Positions 17,274 to 26,340 of a DNA stretch of 64,000 nucleotides are shown piece by piece. The stretch's first letter is position 1. Every line of letters begins with the position of its first letter. The stretch lies in contig OY762821.2 of NCBI GenBank assembly GCA_963666475.2, positions 620,001 to 684,000 of the forward strand. Reading direction: 5' to 3'. Origin of the DNA: JBFHIZ01 sp963666475. GTDB lineage: Bacteria; Bacillota; Clostridia; Lachnospirales; Lachnospiraceae. The notes beneath the pieces were generated by a model that saw nothing but the letters and a program-made list of their open reading frames with translations, was not told the DNA's origin and ran no database searches. Made by a program: the position numbers and the translations under genes.

Positions 17274-18923
17274 ATGACAAGAAAATGGTGGAAGGAATGT
17301 GTCGTATATCAAATATACCCGCGTAGTTTTTGTGATTCTAACGAAGATGGGATTGGTGATATCCAAGGAATCATTTCGAAATTATCCTACTTAAAAGATT
17401 TAGGAATTGGTGCGTTGTGGTTGAATCCTGTATACGCATCGCCTAATGATGATATGGGTTATGATATTAGTGATTATGAATCAATTATGGCGGAATTTGG
17501 AACTATGGCTGATTTTGACGAGCTGTTGTCTAAAGCTCATGCTTTGAATATTAAGATTATTATGGATTTAGTAGTTAATCATTCGTCGGATGAGCATGCA
17601 TGGTTTATCGAATCAAGAAAATCAAAAGAATCAAAATTTAGAGATTATTATATTTGGAAAAAAGGAAAAGATGGAAAGGAACCAAATAACTGGGCATCCT
17701 TTTTCACACCTTCCGCTTGGAAATACGATACAATGACGGACGAATATTATTTGCATTTGTTTTCAGAAAAGCAACCTGATTTGAACTGGGAAAATGATTC
17801 GTTGAGAAATGAAATCTATGGGATGATTAATCGATGGCTTGATAAAGGGGTAGATGGATTTCGAATGGATGTAATTAATCTGATTGCCAAGAAAGAAGGG
17901 CTTCCAGATGGTCAAGGAGAAAAAACGGTATCAGGTTATGTGTTTAGTGAGGAACATTTTGCAAATCAAGAATTATTGTTTCAATATTTGGATGAAATGA
18001 GAGCGGCTTGTTTTAAGGACAGAGATGCGATGTGTGTAGGAGAAACCCCTTTTGTGAATCCTACGCTAGGGGATCGATTTACAAACGAAATACATCCATA
18101 TTTAGATATGATTTTCCAATTTGAGCTTATGGATATTGATAGTGGAAAAAGTGGAAAATGGGAAATTGTTCCCTATTCAATGGATAAATTTAAGAGAATT
18201 ATACAAGAATGGCAGCAGGTGACAGAACAGGGTTGGGGGAGTTTGTTTTGGTCAAATCACGACCAACCAAGGCCGATTTCAAGATTCGTACGTTTTACTA
18301 CAGAACATGAGCGCATAAAAGCTGCGAAAATGCTAGGAACTGCGATGCACTTACTTAAGGGTACATCATATATATATCAGGGCGAAGAGATTGGAATGAC
18401 TAATTCTGAGTTTACGGATGCAGAACAGTTAAAAGATATAGAAAGCCTGGTATTTTTAGAAGAAATGAAAAAGGCAGGAAAAGAACAAGAGGCTTGGAAC
18501 GCTATTCAAAAAAAGGGGAGGGATCATGCAAGAACGCCAATGCAGTGGAGTGATGAAATCTATGCAGGATTTTCAAAAGTAGAACCCTGGTTAATGATTA
18601 ATAAAAACTATCCGAGTATTAATGTTATGGCAGCACAGGAAGATCCAGATTCCATATTGAATTTTTACAAAAAATTAATTCGCTTGAAGACAGAGAATAT
18701 GACTGCTATATACGGAAAGTATGAAGATTATGATAATGGTATTGAGGGGTTGTTCGGATATCGAAGAATACTCAACGATTCCTCGATATTAGTTCTTTGT
18801 AATATGACGGCGGATAGGATCCCATTTAATGTTCAAAGAATTAAAGAGTTGTTATTAGGAAACTATACTGTTCAAAACTCAGAATATTTAGAAGCGTTTG
18901 AGACAAGAGTTTATCAGGAATAG
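17274..18923 (+). CDS. GH13 oligo-1,6-glucosidase-like alpha-glucosidase
   Basis: The 549-residue family 13 enzyme cleaves short alpha-glucosides in the cytoplasm. Conserved regions are DLVVNHSSDEH (about 98-108), nucleophile Asp199 in GFRMDVIN, acid/base Glu257 in CVGETPF and transition-state Asp330 in SNHDQ. The residue after the nucleophile is Val200. In this subfamily Val at that place goes with alpha-1,6 (isomaltose-type) and Thr with alpha-1,4 specificity, so isomalto-oligosaccharides are the likely substrate. The start follows AGGTGAGGATTAAAT. It is the last gene of the locus and is followed by a terminator at 18931. Trehalose-6-phosphate hydrolase is a possible alternative, but there is no PTS gene nearby. 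Confidence 0.93.
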   Translation: MTRKWWKECVVYQIYPRSFCDSNEDGIGDIQGIISKLSYLKDLGIGALWLNPVYASPNDDMGYDISDYESIMAEFGTMADFDELLSKAHALNIKIIMDLVVNHSSDEHAWFIESRKSKESKFRDYYIWKKGKDGKEPNNWASFFTPSAWKYDTMTDEYYLHLFSEKQPDLNWENDSLRNEIYGMINRWLDKGVDGFRMDVINLIAKKEGLPDGQGEKTVSGYVFSEEHFANQELLFQYLDEMRAACFKDRDAMCVGETPFVNPTLGDRFTNEIHPYLDMIFQFELMDIDSGKSGKWEIVPYSMDKFKRIIQEWQQVTEQGWGSLFWSNHDQPRPISRFVRFTTEHERIKAAKMLGTAMHLLKGTSYIYQGEEIGMTNSEFTDAEQLKDIESLVFLEEMKKAGKEQEAWNAIQKKGRDHARTPMQWSDEIYAGFSKVEPWLMINKNYPSINVMAAQEDPDSILNFYKKLIRLKTENMTAIYGKYEDYDNGIEGLFGYRRILNDSSILVLCNMTADRIPFNVQRIKELLLGNYTVQNSEYLEAFETRVYQE

Positions 18924-18930
18924 AAAATGT

Positions 18931-18957
18931 AAAACACGGCGGCGACGCCGTGTTTTT
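18931..18957. terminator. bidirectional intrinsic terminator
   Basis: An 8-base-pair GC-rich stem, ACACGGCG with CGCCGTGT around loop GCGA, is flanked by A4 on the left and T5 on the right. It can stop the glucoside operon from the left and the minus-strand gene from the right, whose stop codon lies in it. Confidence 0.9.
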
Positions 18958-19507
18958 ATGCTGCTAAAATGGAGCAAACAGTATGCAAATTGACATCTAT
19001 AATATGGATGATATCTGTACGAATATCATTTACTTGATATAGATAGGACTGATGTTTCTTTTGCAAATAGGAAAGAATTTCTTCTGTATTATGATCAGGT
19101 GTCAGGTGCATCAGATGATAGTCAGCAAAACCAAGTTCTAAATAATTTCTAAGTTGTTTTTTCAGTCTGCGTTCGTGTGTGCAATGTCCAATAAATGTTC
19201 CAAAATAGTTGGAATTATGAGGATATGTAAAATAGTCTGCAAGGTAGTGTGTGACCTGACCAAGAAGAACGAAATATAGAAATCCTTTTCTTTTATAATT
19301 TGTAGTATTTGACTTAGAAAGTCTATTTATTGAACGAATAACTGATTGAAAGGTACTGTTTATTTCGTGTCTACGAAATAGGAATGATGGAAGCAAATCC
19401 GGTAAGATATTCCCGAGAAGAAATGCATGTTTATGTTGTTCTAGTTGTTTTATTTCGGTGTGGTCAATAATAAAAGTTGCCAAATCAAGATGCGATCCTT
19501 TTTGCAT
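18956..19507 (-). CDS. zinc-dependent phospholipase C-like protein
   Basis: A 183-residue protein resembling the zinc-dependent phospholipase C domain family. The pattern of likely metal ligands is present: HAFLLGNILPDLLP (H and D), then GQVTHYLADYFTYPHN (H, D, H) and later HLTPDHN. There is no signal peptide, so it may not be a secreted phospholipase and could act on another substrate. The RBS is AAAGGAGATAAACT just before the start, one of the strongest in the window. It is single, convergent with the glucoside operon, and divergent from the GGDEF/HD-GYP gene. The function is not known. Confidence 0.75.
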   Translation of the reverse strand: MQKGSHLDLATFIIDHTEIKQLEQHKHAFLLGNILPDLLPSFLFRRHEINSTFQSVIRSINRLSKSNTTNYKRKGFLYFVLLGQVTHYLADYFTYPHNSNYFGTFIGHCTHERRLKKQLRNYLELGFADYHLMHLTPDHNTEEILSYLQKKHQSYLYQVNDIRTDIIHIIDVNLHTVCSILAA

Positions 19508-19699
19508 AGTTTATCTCCTTTCAAATCATTCAACATTATCGTATTCTTCGGTGAGATAAAGTTCAATAGACTTTACGTTGATTTTATATGGAATTTTACA
19601 ACTTTTTAATTATGGCATGATTTTTTGTATGATTTTTAGATGCCATGTGTTACAATGGAACATAAGAAAGGAATTGTTTGATAATAAGGGGAAAACTGA

Positions 19700-22039
19700 A
19701 TGAAAGAGAGAAAATACAGCCTCAACATCATGCATAATCACATAATTATGCTTGTTCCAATCGTGGCAGGTTTCGCTCTGATTTTTGCAGTGCTTTTCTC
19801 TGAGGTCTATATAGAAAATCTAGCCTTACAAAATAACATTACTACGTATGAGACACAGATCAAAGATCGAATGAAGTCAGATGTAGAAAATGCATTGTCT
19901 ATGATTGGTTTATATGCATTGTTAAATGGAGAACAAATTTCAAAAGAATCATTTCAAGAAGAAATCGGGCAGATACTTGGATTCATGAATACTATGGATC
20001 TTGGGTATTATTTTGCTGTAGATTATGAAGGTAATGTAATTTATGGTCCGGGACAAGGAACGAATCAGTTTCATATCGAAGACAAAAACGGAAATAAGGT
20101 AGTTCAGATGTTGATTCAAGAGGCAAAAAATGGAGGAGGATATGTAAATTATCAGATGCCCGCCATTGAAGGAAGTGTACAGGATCCGAAAATCAGCTAT
20201 GTGATGCCGGTGGGTGACTTGGAAATATATCTTGGTGAGGGGTATTTGCTTTCTGATATTGAAAAAATGAAAGATGCATATCAGAAAGAAAAAGAAGAAT
20301 GGTTATTTCGAATTTTGCTCGTGTTAATTATTGGAGTGGTAATTATGGTTGTGCTCACGCGTTTCATCAATCGTAAAATATATGGAACAATTGAGACGGA
20401 AATCACAAAAATAATCAATTTCTTAGATACAAGTAAGCACGCCTATCAGAAAATAAACGTGGAAGACTTTAAGTATGAGGAGTTAAGGAAGATTGCTTCG
20501 CATACGGATCGACTTGTGGACAGCTATTATGAAAATCAGGATCTCTTAATCAAACAGCTAGAAGAGATCCGATGTACGTCTAGTCAGTTAGAAGAGGTAA
20601 ATATTACACTTGAAGAAGAGATACACGAACATAACATTTCGCTCAGTGAATTAGAAAAGGCACATAAGCGATTTGAAACGATTCTATCCGGCCTGCCAGA
20701 TGTTATTTTTATTCTGGATAAAGATGGAGTATTTGTGGATTTTGAAGGAGCCGATAAATCCTGGTTGCTTGATGTTGGTCAAGATTATCGTGGTAAGAAA
20801 ATAACAGATTACCTACCCCAAAATATCGCGAATACTTGTTTGAAAAAATTACATTTAGCTATTAAAACAAATCAAATTCAAAGTTGCGAATACGACTTGG
20901 TTGATCCGGAAAGTGGAGAAGTTTCGTATTATGAAGTGCGCTTGATGAAGTATGAAGGCGATCAAGGAATTGCTGTATTGAGCAATACGACAGAATTGAA
21001 ACGAGCAAAAAGGGATTATGAATACTTAAGCTATCATGATCAACTGACATCGGTATATAATCGGCGGTATTTTGAAGAAAAGATTATAGAAATTGACTCA
21101 AAGAGAAATCTTCCAATTGCAATTGCTATGTTGGATGTGAACGGATTGAAACTTACGAATGACGCATTCGGACATCAAGTAGGGGATGCAATGTTAAAAA
21201 CGGTTTCTCGAATTTTACAAGAAGTATGTGTAGAAAACTTCTTTGTGTCACGTGTTGGAGGAGATGAATTTTTGCTAGTCTCGACGAAGACAAATGAGCA
21301 TGAAATAAAAGCGATTATTCGAAAAATATATGAGCGAATTGAAAACGCCTGTCGTGCCGATGTTATCATTTCGGTGTCAATTGGATTTGCGATTAAGACG
21401 GAAGCGGTTCAAAAGATTACAGATGTGATAAAAAAAGCAGAAGAAAATATGTACAGCAAAAAAGTTGTAGAAAGTCAAAGCATGCGCAATCAAACGGTTC
21501 GTGCGATTATGAATACACTTAATGAAAAAAATGCGCGTGAAAAGCTCCACTCCGAAAGAGTAAGCAAAATATGCAGGTTAATGGGAGATGCAATGAAGCT
21601 CGATTCGATTACTGTAAAAGAACTAGAGACTGCAGGGTTGCTGCACGATATTGGTAAAATTTCAATTAATGAAAATATTTTGGATAAGGATGGTGGATTG
21701 TCGGATGATGAGTATGCGCAGATCAAACGACATACAGAAAGCAGTTATCAAATACTAAAGTCCATTGATGCATATGCTGGTCTTGCAGACGATGTACTTT
21801 CTCATCATGAACGATGGGATGGGAAAGGCTATCCACGAGGAATATCTGGAGAAGAAATTTCTCTAATTGCAAGAATCATAGCCGTGGCAGATTCTTATGA
21901 AGCGATGACGGCGGATCGTTCTTATCGTAAAGCAATGTCGAAAGAGTACGCTCTTCAGGAACTTAAGAATAATTCTGGAACACAATTTGATCCAAATGTG
22001 GTAAAAATATTTTGCGCGAAAGTAAGTAAAGAATTATAA
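19700..22039 (+). CDS. membrane sensor with GGDEF and HD-GYP domains
   Basis: The 779-residue cyclic di-GMP protein can in principle both make and degrade the second messenger. It has helix one at about 13-36, an extracellular sensing domain (about 37-195, Cache-like), helix two at about 200-222, a coiled coil, and a PAS domain at about 325-430. A GGDEF domain follows with intact RVGGDEF (about residue 518). The HD-GYP domain has HDIGK (about 648), HHERWDGKGYPRG and VADSYEAMTADR. The usual RxxD inhibition site five residues before GGDEF is missing (VENF there), unlike the two GGDEF proteins downstream. It is likely monocistronic, with a stem-loop after it at 22047. The sensed signal is unknown. 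Confidence 0.93.
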   Translation: MKERKYSLNIMHNHIIMLVPIVAGFALIFAVLFSEVYIENLALQNNITTYETQIKDRMKSDVENALSMIGLYALLNGEQISKESFQEEIGQILGFMNTMDLGYYFAVDYEGNVIYGPGQGTNQFHIEDKNGNKVVQMLIQEAKNGGGYVNYQMPAIEGSVQDPKISYVMPVGDLEIYLGEGYLLSDIEKMKDAYQKEKEEWLFRILLVLIIGVVIMVVLTRFINRKIYGTIETEITKIINFLDTSKHAYQKINVEDFKYEELRKIASHTDRLVDSYYENQDLLIKQLEEIRCTSSQLEEVNITLEEEIHEHNISLSELEKAHKRFETILSGLPDVIFILDKDGVFVDFEGADKSWLLDVGQDYRGKKITDYLPQNIANTCLKKLHLAIKTNQIQSCEYDLVDPESGEVSYYEVRLMKYEGDQGIAVLSNTTELKRAKRDYEYLSYHDQLTSVYNRRYFEEKIIEIDSKRNLPIAIAMLDVNGLKLTNDAFGHQVGDAMLKTVSRILQEVCVENFFVSRVGGDEFLLVSTKTNEHEIKAIIRKIYERIENACRADVIISVSIGFAIKTEAVQKITDVIKKAEENMYSKKVVESQSMRNQTVRAIMNTLNEKNAREKLHSERVSKICRLMGDAMKLDSITVKELETAGLLHDIGKISINENILDKDGGLSDDEYAQIKRHTESSYQILKSIDAYAGLADDVLSHHERWDGKGYPRGISGEEISLIARIIAVADSYEAMTADRSYRKAMSKEYALQELKNNSGTQFDPNVVKIFCAKVSKEL

Positions 22040-22046
22040 ATTGGAA

Positions 22047-22080
22047 GAACTGCTCCTTATCAATGGATGAGGAGCAGTTC
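22047..22080 (+). terminator. stem-loop after the GGDEF/HD-GYP gene
   Basis: A perfect 11-base-pair stem, GAACTGCTCCT with AGGAGCAGTTC, has a 12-base loop. No T tract follows, so it may be a weak terminator or an mRNA 3' end protector. Confidence 0.5.
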
Positions 22081-22097
22081 AAGTTAAAGGATAGTAG

Positions 22098-22126
22098 TTG
22101 ACAAATGAGACGAGTTTTTGTATTAT
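22098..22126 (+). promoter_or_regulatory. promoter of the SPFH gene pair
   Basis: A perfect TTGACA (22098-22103) and TATTAT (22121-22126) are spaced 17 bases apart. Transcription would begin about 30 bases before the hflK-like start at 22163. Confidence 0.75.
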
Positions 22127-22162
22127 TGTACTAGATACTTGGTACAAAAAAAGGAGAAAAAT

Positions 22163-23107
22163 ATGAAAAATATTGCAAAATATGTAGTATTGGGTGTAGT
22201 CGTTTTGGTTGCGATTGCAGCTTTTTCAACCAGTTTTTATACAATCAATGAAGGACAGCAAGCAGTTCTGACAACCTTTGGAAAGGCAACTTTAGAAGTA
22301 GAAAAAGGGCTGCATACGAAGATACCATTCATTCAAAAAGTCCAAAAAGTAAGCACAGAAGTAGAAGGCTATGAAATGGGATATCGATCAAGCGACGGAA
22401 GCAATACAACCGTATTGCAGGAAAGTCTTATGATTACAGCGGACTATAATTTCATTAATGTGGATTTTTATGGAGAATATAAAGTAAGTGATCCAATTAA
22501 ATATCTGTATTCATCAGAAAGTCCAGATAAAATTCTGAGAAATGTAACACAGCATGCCATTCGTACTGTTATCGGATCTTATTCTGTAGATGACGTTCTG
22601 ACGACTGGAAAGAGCGAAATTCAGGCAAGTGTAAAAGAACTGATCATCAATAAAATGAATGATCTTGATGTCGGACTTCAATTAATTAATATTACAATTC
22701 AGGATGCAGAGCCGCCAACAGAAGAAGTAATTGCAGCGTTTAAAAATGTAGAAAATGCAAAACAGAGTAAAGAAACTGCACTCAATCTTGCATATCAATA
22801 TGAAAACGAAAATATTCCAGCAGCGAAAGCGGAAGCGGATAAGATTGTGCAAGAAGCAGAAGCAGTAAAAGCTTCTCGTGTCAACGAGGCGGAAGGTCAG
22901 GTTGCGCGATTTGATAAGATGTATACGGAGTACATTAAGTACCCATTGATAACAAAGCAGAGAATGTTCTATGAGGCTATGGAAGAGTTGCTGCCAAATA
23001 TCAAAGTAATTATAGAAGGTTCGGGAGAAATGAGCCAGATTTTGCCACTTGAGGACTTTGCTGAAACAACGATTGTGAACGGTGGATCAAGTACAATATC
23101 AGAATAA
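22163..23107 (+). CDS. hflK: SPFH/Band-7 protein, HflK-like
   Basis: The 314-residue membrane-anchored SPFH protein has one N-terminal helix (about 7-27) followed by the Band-7 domain. It starts with YTINEGQQAVLTTFGK and continues into a coiled-coil tail with A/E-rich repeats (about 215-255). HflK/HflC-type pairs form large membrane cages that modulate FtsH-type proteases; this is family knowledge. The ATG at 22163 is chosen for its AAAAGGAGAAAA ribosome site; the longer frame to 22118 would begin before the predicted transcription start. The HflC-like partner follows after 12 bases. The hflK name is by pairing and domain, not by exact orthology. Confidence 0.87.
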   Translation: MKNIAKYVVLGVVVLVAIAAFSTSFYTINEGQQAVLTTFGKATLEVEKGLHTKIPFIQKVQKVSTEVEGYEMGYRSSDGSNTTVLQESLMITADYNFINVDFYGEYKVSDPIKYLYSSESPDKILRNVTQHAIRTVIGSYSVDDVLTTGKSEIQASVKELIINKMNDLDVGLQLINITIQDAEPPTEEVIAAFKNVENAKQSKETALNLAYQYENENIPAAKAEADKIVQEAEAVKASRVNEAEGQVARFDKMYTEYIKYPLITKQRMFYEAMEELLPNIKVIIEGSGEMSQILPLEDFAETTIVNGGSSTISE

Positions 23108-23119
23108 GGAGGAACGGAT

Positions 23120-23989
23120 ATGTCAGTTAAGAAAAAAGTATCATTTGGAATTATTACAGCAATCATCTTGGTTGGGATCATAGTATTGGGTTCCTCGTTA
23201 TATACAACAAAAGAAAATGAGTTTGCAGTGGTAAAAGAGTTTGGAAAAATTAAAGAAGTAAAAACGGATGCTGGACTATATTTTAAAATGCCAATCACAC
23301 AGACGGTAAGTAAGATTCCAAAAACAAAATTGTTTTATGATTTGGCTTCTTCCGATGTAATTACAGCGGATAAGAAATCGATGATTGCAGATTGCTACTC
23401 GATATGGGAAATTACCGATGCAAAGAAATTTACACAGACTCTTGGTGCGTCAATTAGTTCGGCAGAACAAAGACTGGATGCAATGATTTATAATGCTTTA
23501 AAAACCACGTTCTCAAGTATGACACAGGAAGAAGTGATTGAAGCCAGGGATTCCATTAGCGAAGTGATTTTGGATAATCTTGCAGATACATATTTAGAAT
23601 ATGGGATTAATATCTTAAGTGTAGACATTAAGCAAATCGATTTACCGGATGACAACAAGCAAGCTGTGTATGAACGTATGATTTCGGAAAGAAACAATAT
23701 TGCAGCACAATATACCGCTGAGGGTGAATCAGAAGCACAGTTGATTCGAAACCAAACGGATAAAAAAGTGACGATTATGATTTCGGAAGCAAATAAGGAA
23801 GCAGAAACATTGATAGCTGAAGGAGAGTCAGAGTATATGAGTATTTTGTCTTCATCCTATAATGATGAATCCAAAGCGGATTTCTATACCTTTGTTCGTT
23901 CTTTAGATGCTGCCAAAGCAAGTCTGATTAACAAGGACAATATATTAATTCTTTCTCAGGATTCGCCACTTGCAAAGATCTTTTATTAA
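23120..23989 (+). CDS. hflC: SPFH/Band-7 protein, HflC-like
   Basis: The 289-residue partner of the preceding protein. It has an N-terminal helix (about 9-28), then the Band-7 domain with YTTKENEFAVVKEFGK, DITQ-like and KQIDLPDDNKQAVYERMISER features typical of HflC, and a coiled-coil C terminus ending ILSQDSPLAKIFY. The RBS AAGGAGGAACGGAT is very strong. It is co-transcribed with the HflK-like gene and probably with msrA, which starts 12 bases after its stop. Confidence 0.88.
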   Translation: MSVKKKVSFGIITAIILVGIIVLGSSLYTTKENEFAVVKEFGKIKEVKTDAGLYFKMPITQTVSKIPKTKLFYDLASSDVITADKKSMIADCYSIWEITDAKKFTQTLGASISSAEQRLDAMIYNALKTTFSSMTQEEVIEARDSISEVILDNLADTYLEYGINILSVDIKQIDLPDDNKQAVYERMISERNNIAAQYTAEGESEAQLIRNQTDKKVTIMISEANKEAETLIAEGESEYMSILSSSYNDESKADFYTFVRSLDAAKASLINKDNILILSQDSPLAKIFY

Positions 23990-24001
23990 TCGAGGTGCAT
24001 T

Positions 24002-24514
24002 ATGAAAACGATGAAAACAATTTATTTAGCAGGAGGATGCTTTTGGGGGACGGAAAAATATTTTTCTCTGATACCTGGAGTCGTTGATACAAAAGTAGGC
24101 TATGCAAACGGTTTGACTGAGAAGCCGACATATGAGCAAGTCTGTAGAGATCATACAGGACATGCGGAAACGGTGAAAGTAACATATGATGAAAGTTTGA
24201 TTTCCATTGAGGAATTATTAGATCTATATTATGAAGTCATTGATCCAACATCGGTGAATCGTCAAGGTGGAGATACTGGTGTGCAGTATCGGACTGGAAT
24301 ATACTATGAAGATCTGCATGACTACGAAAAAATCAAAAAATCACTAGAGGATTTGCAAAAAAAATATACGGTTCCAATTGCTATCGAGAATCAACCATTG
24401 GAGCAGTTTTATTCTGCAGAGGAATATCATCAAAAATATTTAGATAAAAATCCATCCGGATATTGCCATATTGGCGAGGCGCTTTTTAATAAGGCGCAGA
24501 ATTACAAAAAATAG
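24002..24514 (+). CDS. msrA: peptide methionine sulfoxide reductase A
   Basis: MsrA reduces methionine-S-sulfoxide in proteins, with thioredoxin as donor. The 170-residue protein has the active-site motif GGCFWG (catalytic Cys about residue 14), preceded by AG, and the downstream HxGHAETVxVxYD stretch as GHAETVKVTYD. The next signature is TSVNRQGGDTGVQYRTGIYY. The C-terminal SGYCHIG carries a resolving-type Cys. There is no fused MsrB domain. The start follows ATCGAGGTGCATT. It ends the hflKC transcript, with a terminator at 24527. Confidence 0.97.
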   Translation: MKTMKTIYLAGGCFWGTEKYFSLIPGVVDTKVGYANGLTEKPTYEQVCRDHTGHAETVKVTYDESLISIEELLDLYYEVIDPTSVNRQGGDTGVQYRTGIYYEDLHDYEKIKKSLEDLQKKYTVPIAIENQPLEQFYSAEEYHQKYLDKNPSGYCHIGEALFNKAQNYKK

Positions 24515-24526
24515 AGAATTGCATCA

Positions 24527-24567
24527 AAAAGAGTTTCTGCTTTCAAGCAAAGTAGAAACTCTTTTTT
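24527..24567 (+). terminator. intrinsic terminator after msrA
   Basis: A long AT-rich stem, with AAGAGTTTCTGCTTT pairing with a CAAAGTAGAAACTCTT arm around a short loop, is followed by a run of T. It closes the hflKC-msrA unit. Confidence 0.85.
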
Positions 24568-24652
24568 CTTATGGATTGCACTAATTAAGAAATAAGTTCA
24601 TAATATAGTGTAATAGATTATGAAACGGCCTATTTACAGAGAGGTATTAGTT

Positions 24653-26290
24653 ATGAAAAATAGATGGTATTTTTTATTTGAAAAAAGATATGTAATATCA
24701 TTGGCTGCAATTTTGTTTCTGGCAATTGGAGTTGGAACAGTAACCATGCTCGGATTGTCGGATTATCAAACTGGAGTAGCATTTAATGAAGATATGGTTG
24801 TAATTTCAGGTGAAATAAAATACTATGATGAAGTTCTTACAATGTCTGCGAATATGATGGTGTTTACCGGAGACGAAAAGTGGGAAGAACGTTATCATGG
24901 AACTGTGTCATTGCTTGAAGAATCCATAGCCAGTGCAGTTGAAGTCGATTCAAAGTTGCTCTTATATCTGGACCGTGTGACCAATGCAAATCAGAAATTG
25001 ATTGAAATGGAAGAGAAAAGTTTTGAGTTAGTGCATGAAGGAAAACAAGAGGAAGCAATTGATCTCTTGCTTGGAGAGGAATATGCGGGCTATAAAGAAG
25101 CTTATTCCAAAGGTCTTAATCAGTTTACTGCGGCCCTAGACATTGTCAAAGACAATCAGAAAAAAATGATAAAAATAAAAATTGCAATATTGATTCTATT
25201 GGGGTTTTTTATTGTAATTACTTCGATGATCGTTTTCTTGGTAATTATCAACGATATGAGTGGACGTTTTGCAATTGAAAAATTAATCAGCCAGACATCG
25301 AGACATTTATCACAGGAATATGGAGAAGATTACGAGTCTCATATCAATCAGATTCTGGAAGAGTTAAAGAATAAAATGAAAGCCAATTACATTGTGTTGT
25401 TGCAATGTGATGGAGATGAAATTCAAGATATCTATGAAAACCACGATGGATATTCGATTTCCATGAAGGGTAAGAACAAATTGGTCCAAATTACTGCAGA
25501 GCAACTTGAGAAATCACAGAGAAGTGTTTTTGAATACAATCAAATGGTTAAGAAATGGAAAGACCAGGAGGAAAAGAAGTTTTTTGAACATTTAAATATA
25601 CAGTCTTATATAGGAGCTAGGGGCACCTTGGATAACGAACATCTAGTGTATTTGGGTGTGGCTTCTTTTGATAAGCGAAAACTTTCCTATAGTCAGTATG
25701 ATTTACCTTTGATTCAAAGTATTATTAAAATGATTGTTGATTCCGTCAATCGCAATAACTATAAAACACATCTGTATGAACTTGCGACTATTGATTCTCT
25801 TACTACAACCTTTGTTAGAAGAGCTTTTTATGAACGCATGAAAACCGCCTTTTTTCAGGCTAAAAGATATCAGACGATGTTGAGTGTGATGATGCTGGAT
25901 CTTGATCGCTTTAAAGCAATTAATGATAATTTTGGTCATGATAGTGGAGACCTTGCGTTGAGGGCTTTTGCACAGTGTGTAAAGAAAAGCTTAAGAGAAA
26001 GTGATGTGTTTGGAAGAATCGGGGGAGAAGAGTTCTGTGTTTTTCTTCCAGAATCCAATGAAAATGATGCAATGCGAGTTGCAGAACGAATTCGGGAGTC
26101 GCTTTCTTCATCCGATGTGCTCTCATCTCAGAATGCGTTCATACATATCACTGTGAGCATCGGGGTGACGGAATTAAGAGATACCGATGAAAAAATTGAA
26201 GATATGATTAAACGAGCAGACCGTGCTTTGTACCGTTCAAAAGATTGCGGTAGAAATAAAGTATCAAAATTTGAAGACGATATGGTATAA
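24653..26290 (+). CDS. membrane diguanylate cyclase (GGDEF)
   Basis: The 545-residue membrane protein has helix one at about 12-34 and an extracellular alpha-helical sensor (about 35-175, four-helix-bundle style). Helix two is at about 176-200. A GAF-like cytoplasmic segment (about 225-365) follows, then a GGDEF domain with motif GRIGGEEF and product-inhibition site RESD five residues before it. It should synthesise cyclic di-GMP from GTP. The start at 24653 is chosen for the GAGG site six bases before; the longer frame from 24620 has none. The extracellular ligand is unknown. It is probably co-transcribed with the phosphatase gene at 26341. Confidence 0.92.
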   Translation: MKNRWYFLFEKRYVISLAAILFLAIGVGTVTMLGLSDYQTGVAFNEDMVVISGEIKYYDEVLTMSANMMVFTGDEKWEERYHGTVSLLEESIASAVEVDSKLLLYLDRVTNANQKLIEMEEKSFELVHEGKQEEAIDLLLGEEYAGYKEAYSKGLNQFTAALDIVKDNQKKMIKIKIAILILLGFFIVITSMIVFLVIINDMSGRFAIEKLISQTSRHLSQEYGEDYESHINQILEELKNKMKANYIVLLQCDGDEIQDIYENHDGYSISMKGKNKLVQITAEQLEKSQRSVFEYNQMVKKWKDQEEKKFFEHLNIQSYIGARGTLDNEHLVYLGVASFDKRKLSYSQYDLPLIQSIIKMIVDSVNRNNYKTHLYELATIDSLTTTFVRRAFYERMKTAFFQAKRYQTMLSVMMLDLDRFKAINDNFGHDSGDLALRAFAQCVKKSLRESDVFGRIGGEEFCVFLPESNENDAMRVAERIRESLSSSDVLSSQNAFIHITVSIGVTELRDTDEKIEDMIKRADRALYRSKDCGRNKVSKFEDDMV

Positions 26291-26340
26291 TGAGGATAGG
26301 AAATAAAGTAAATAAAGATTGATTTATTATGGAGAAACCT

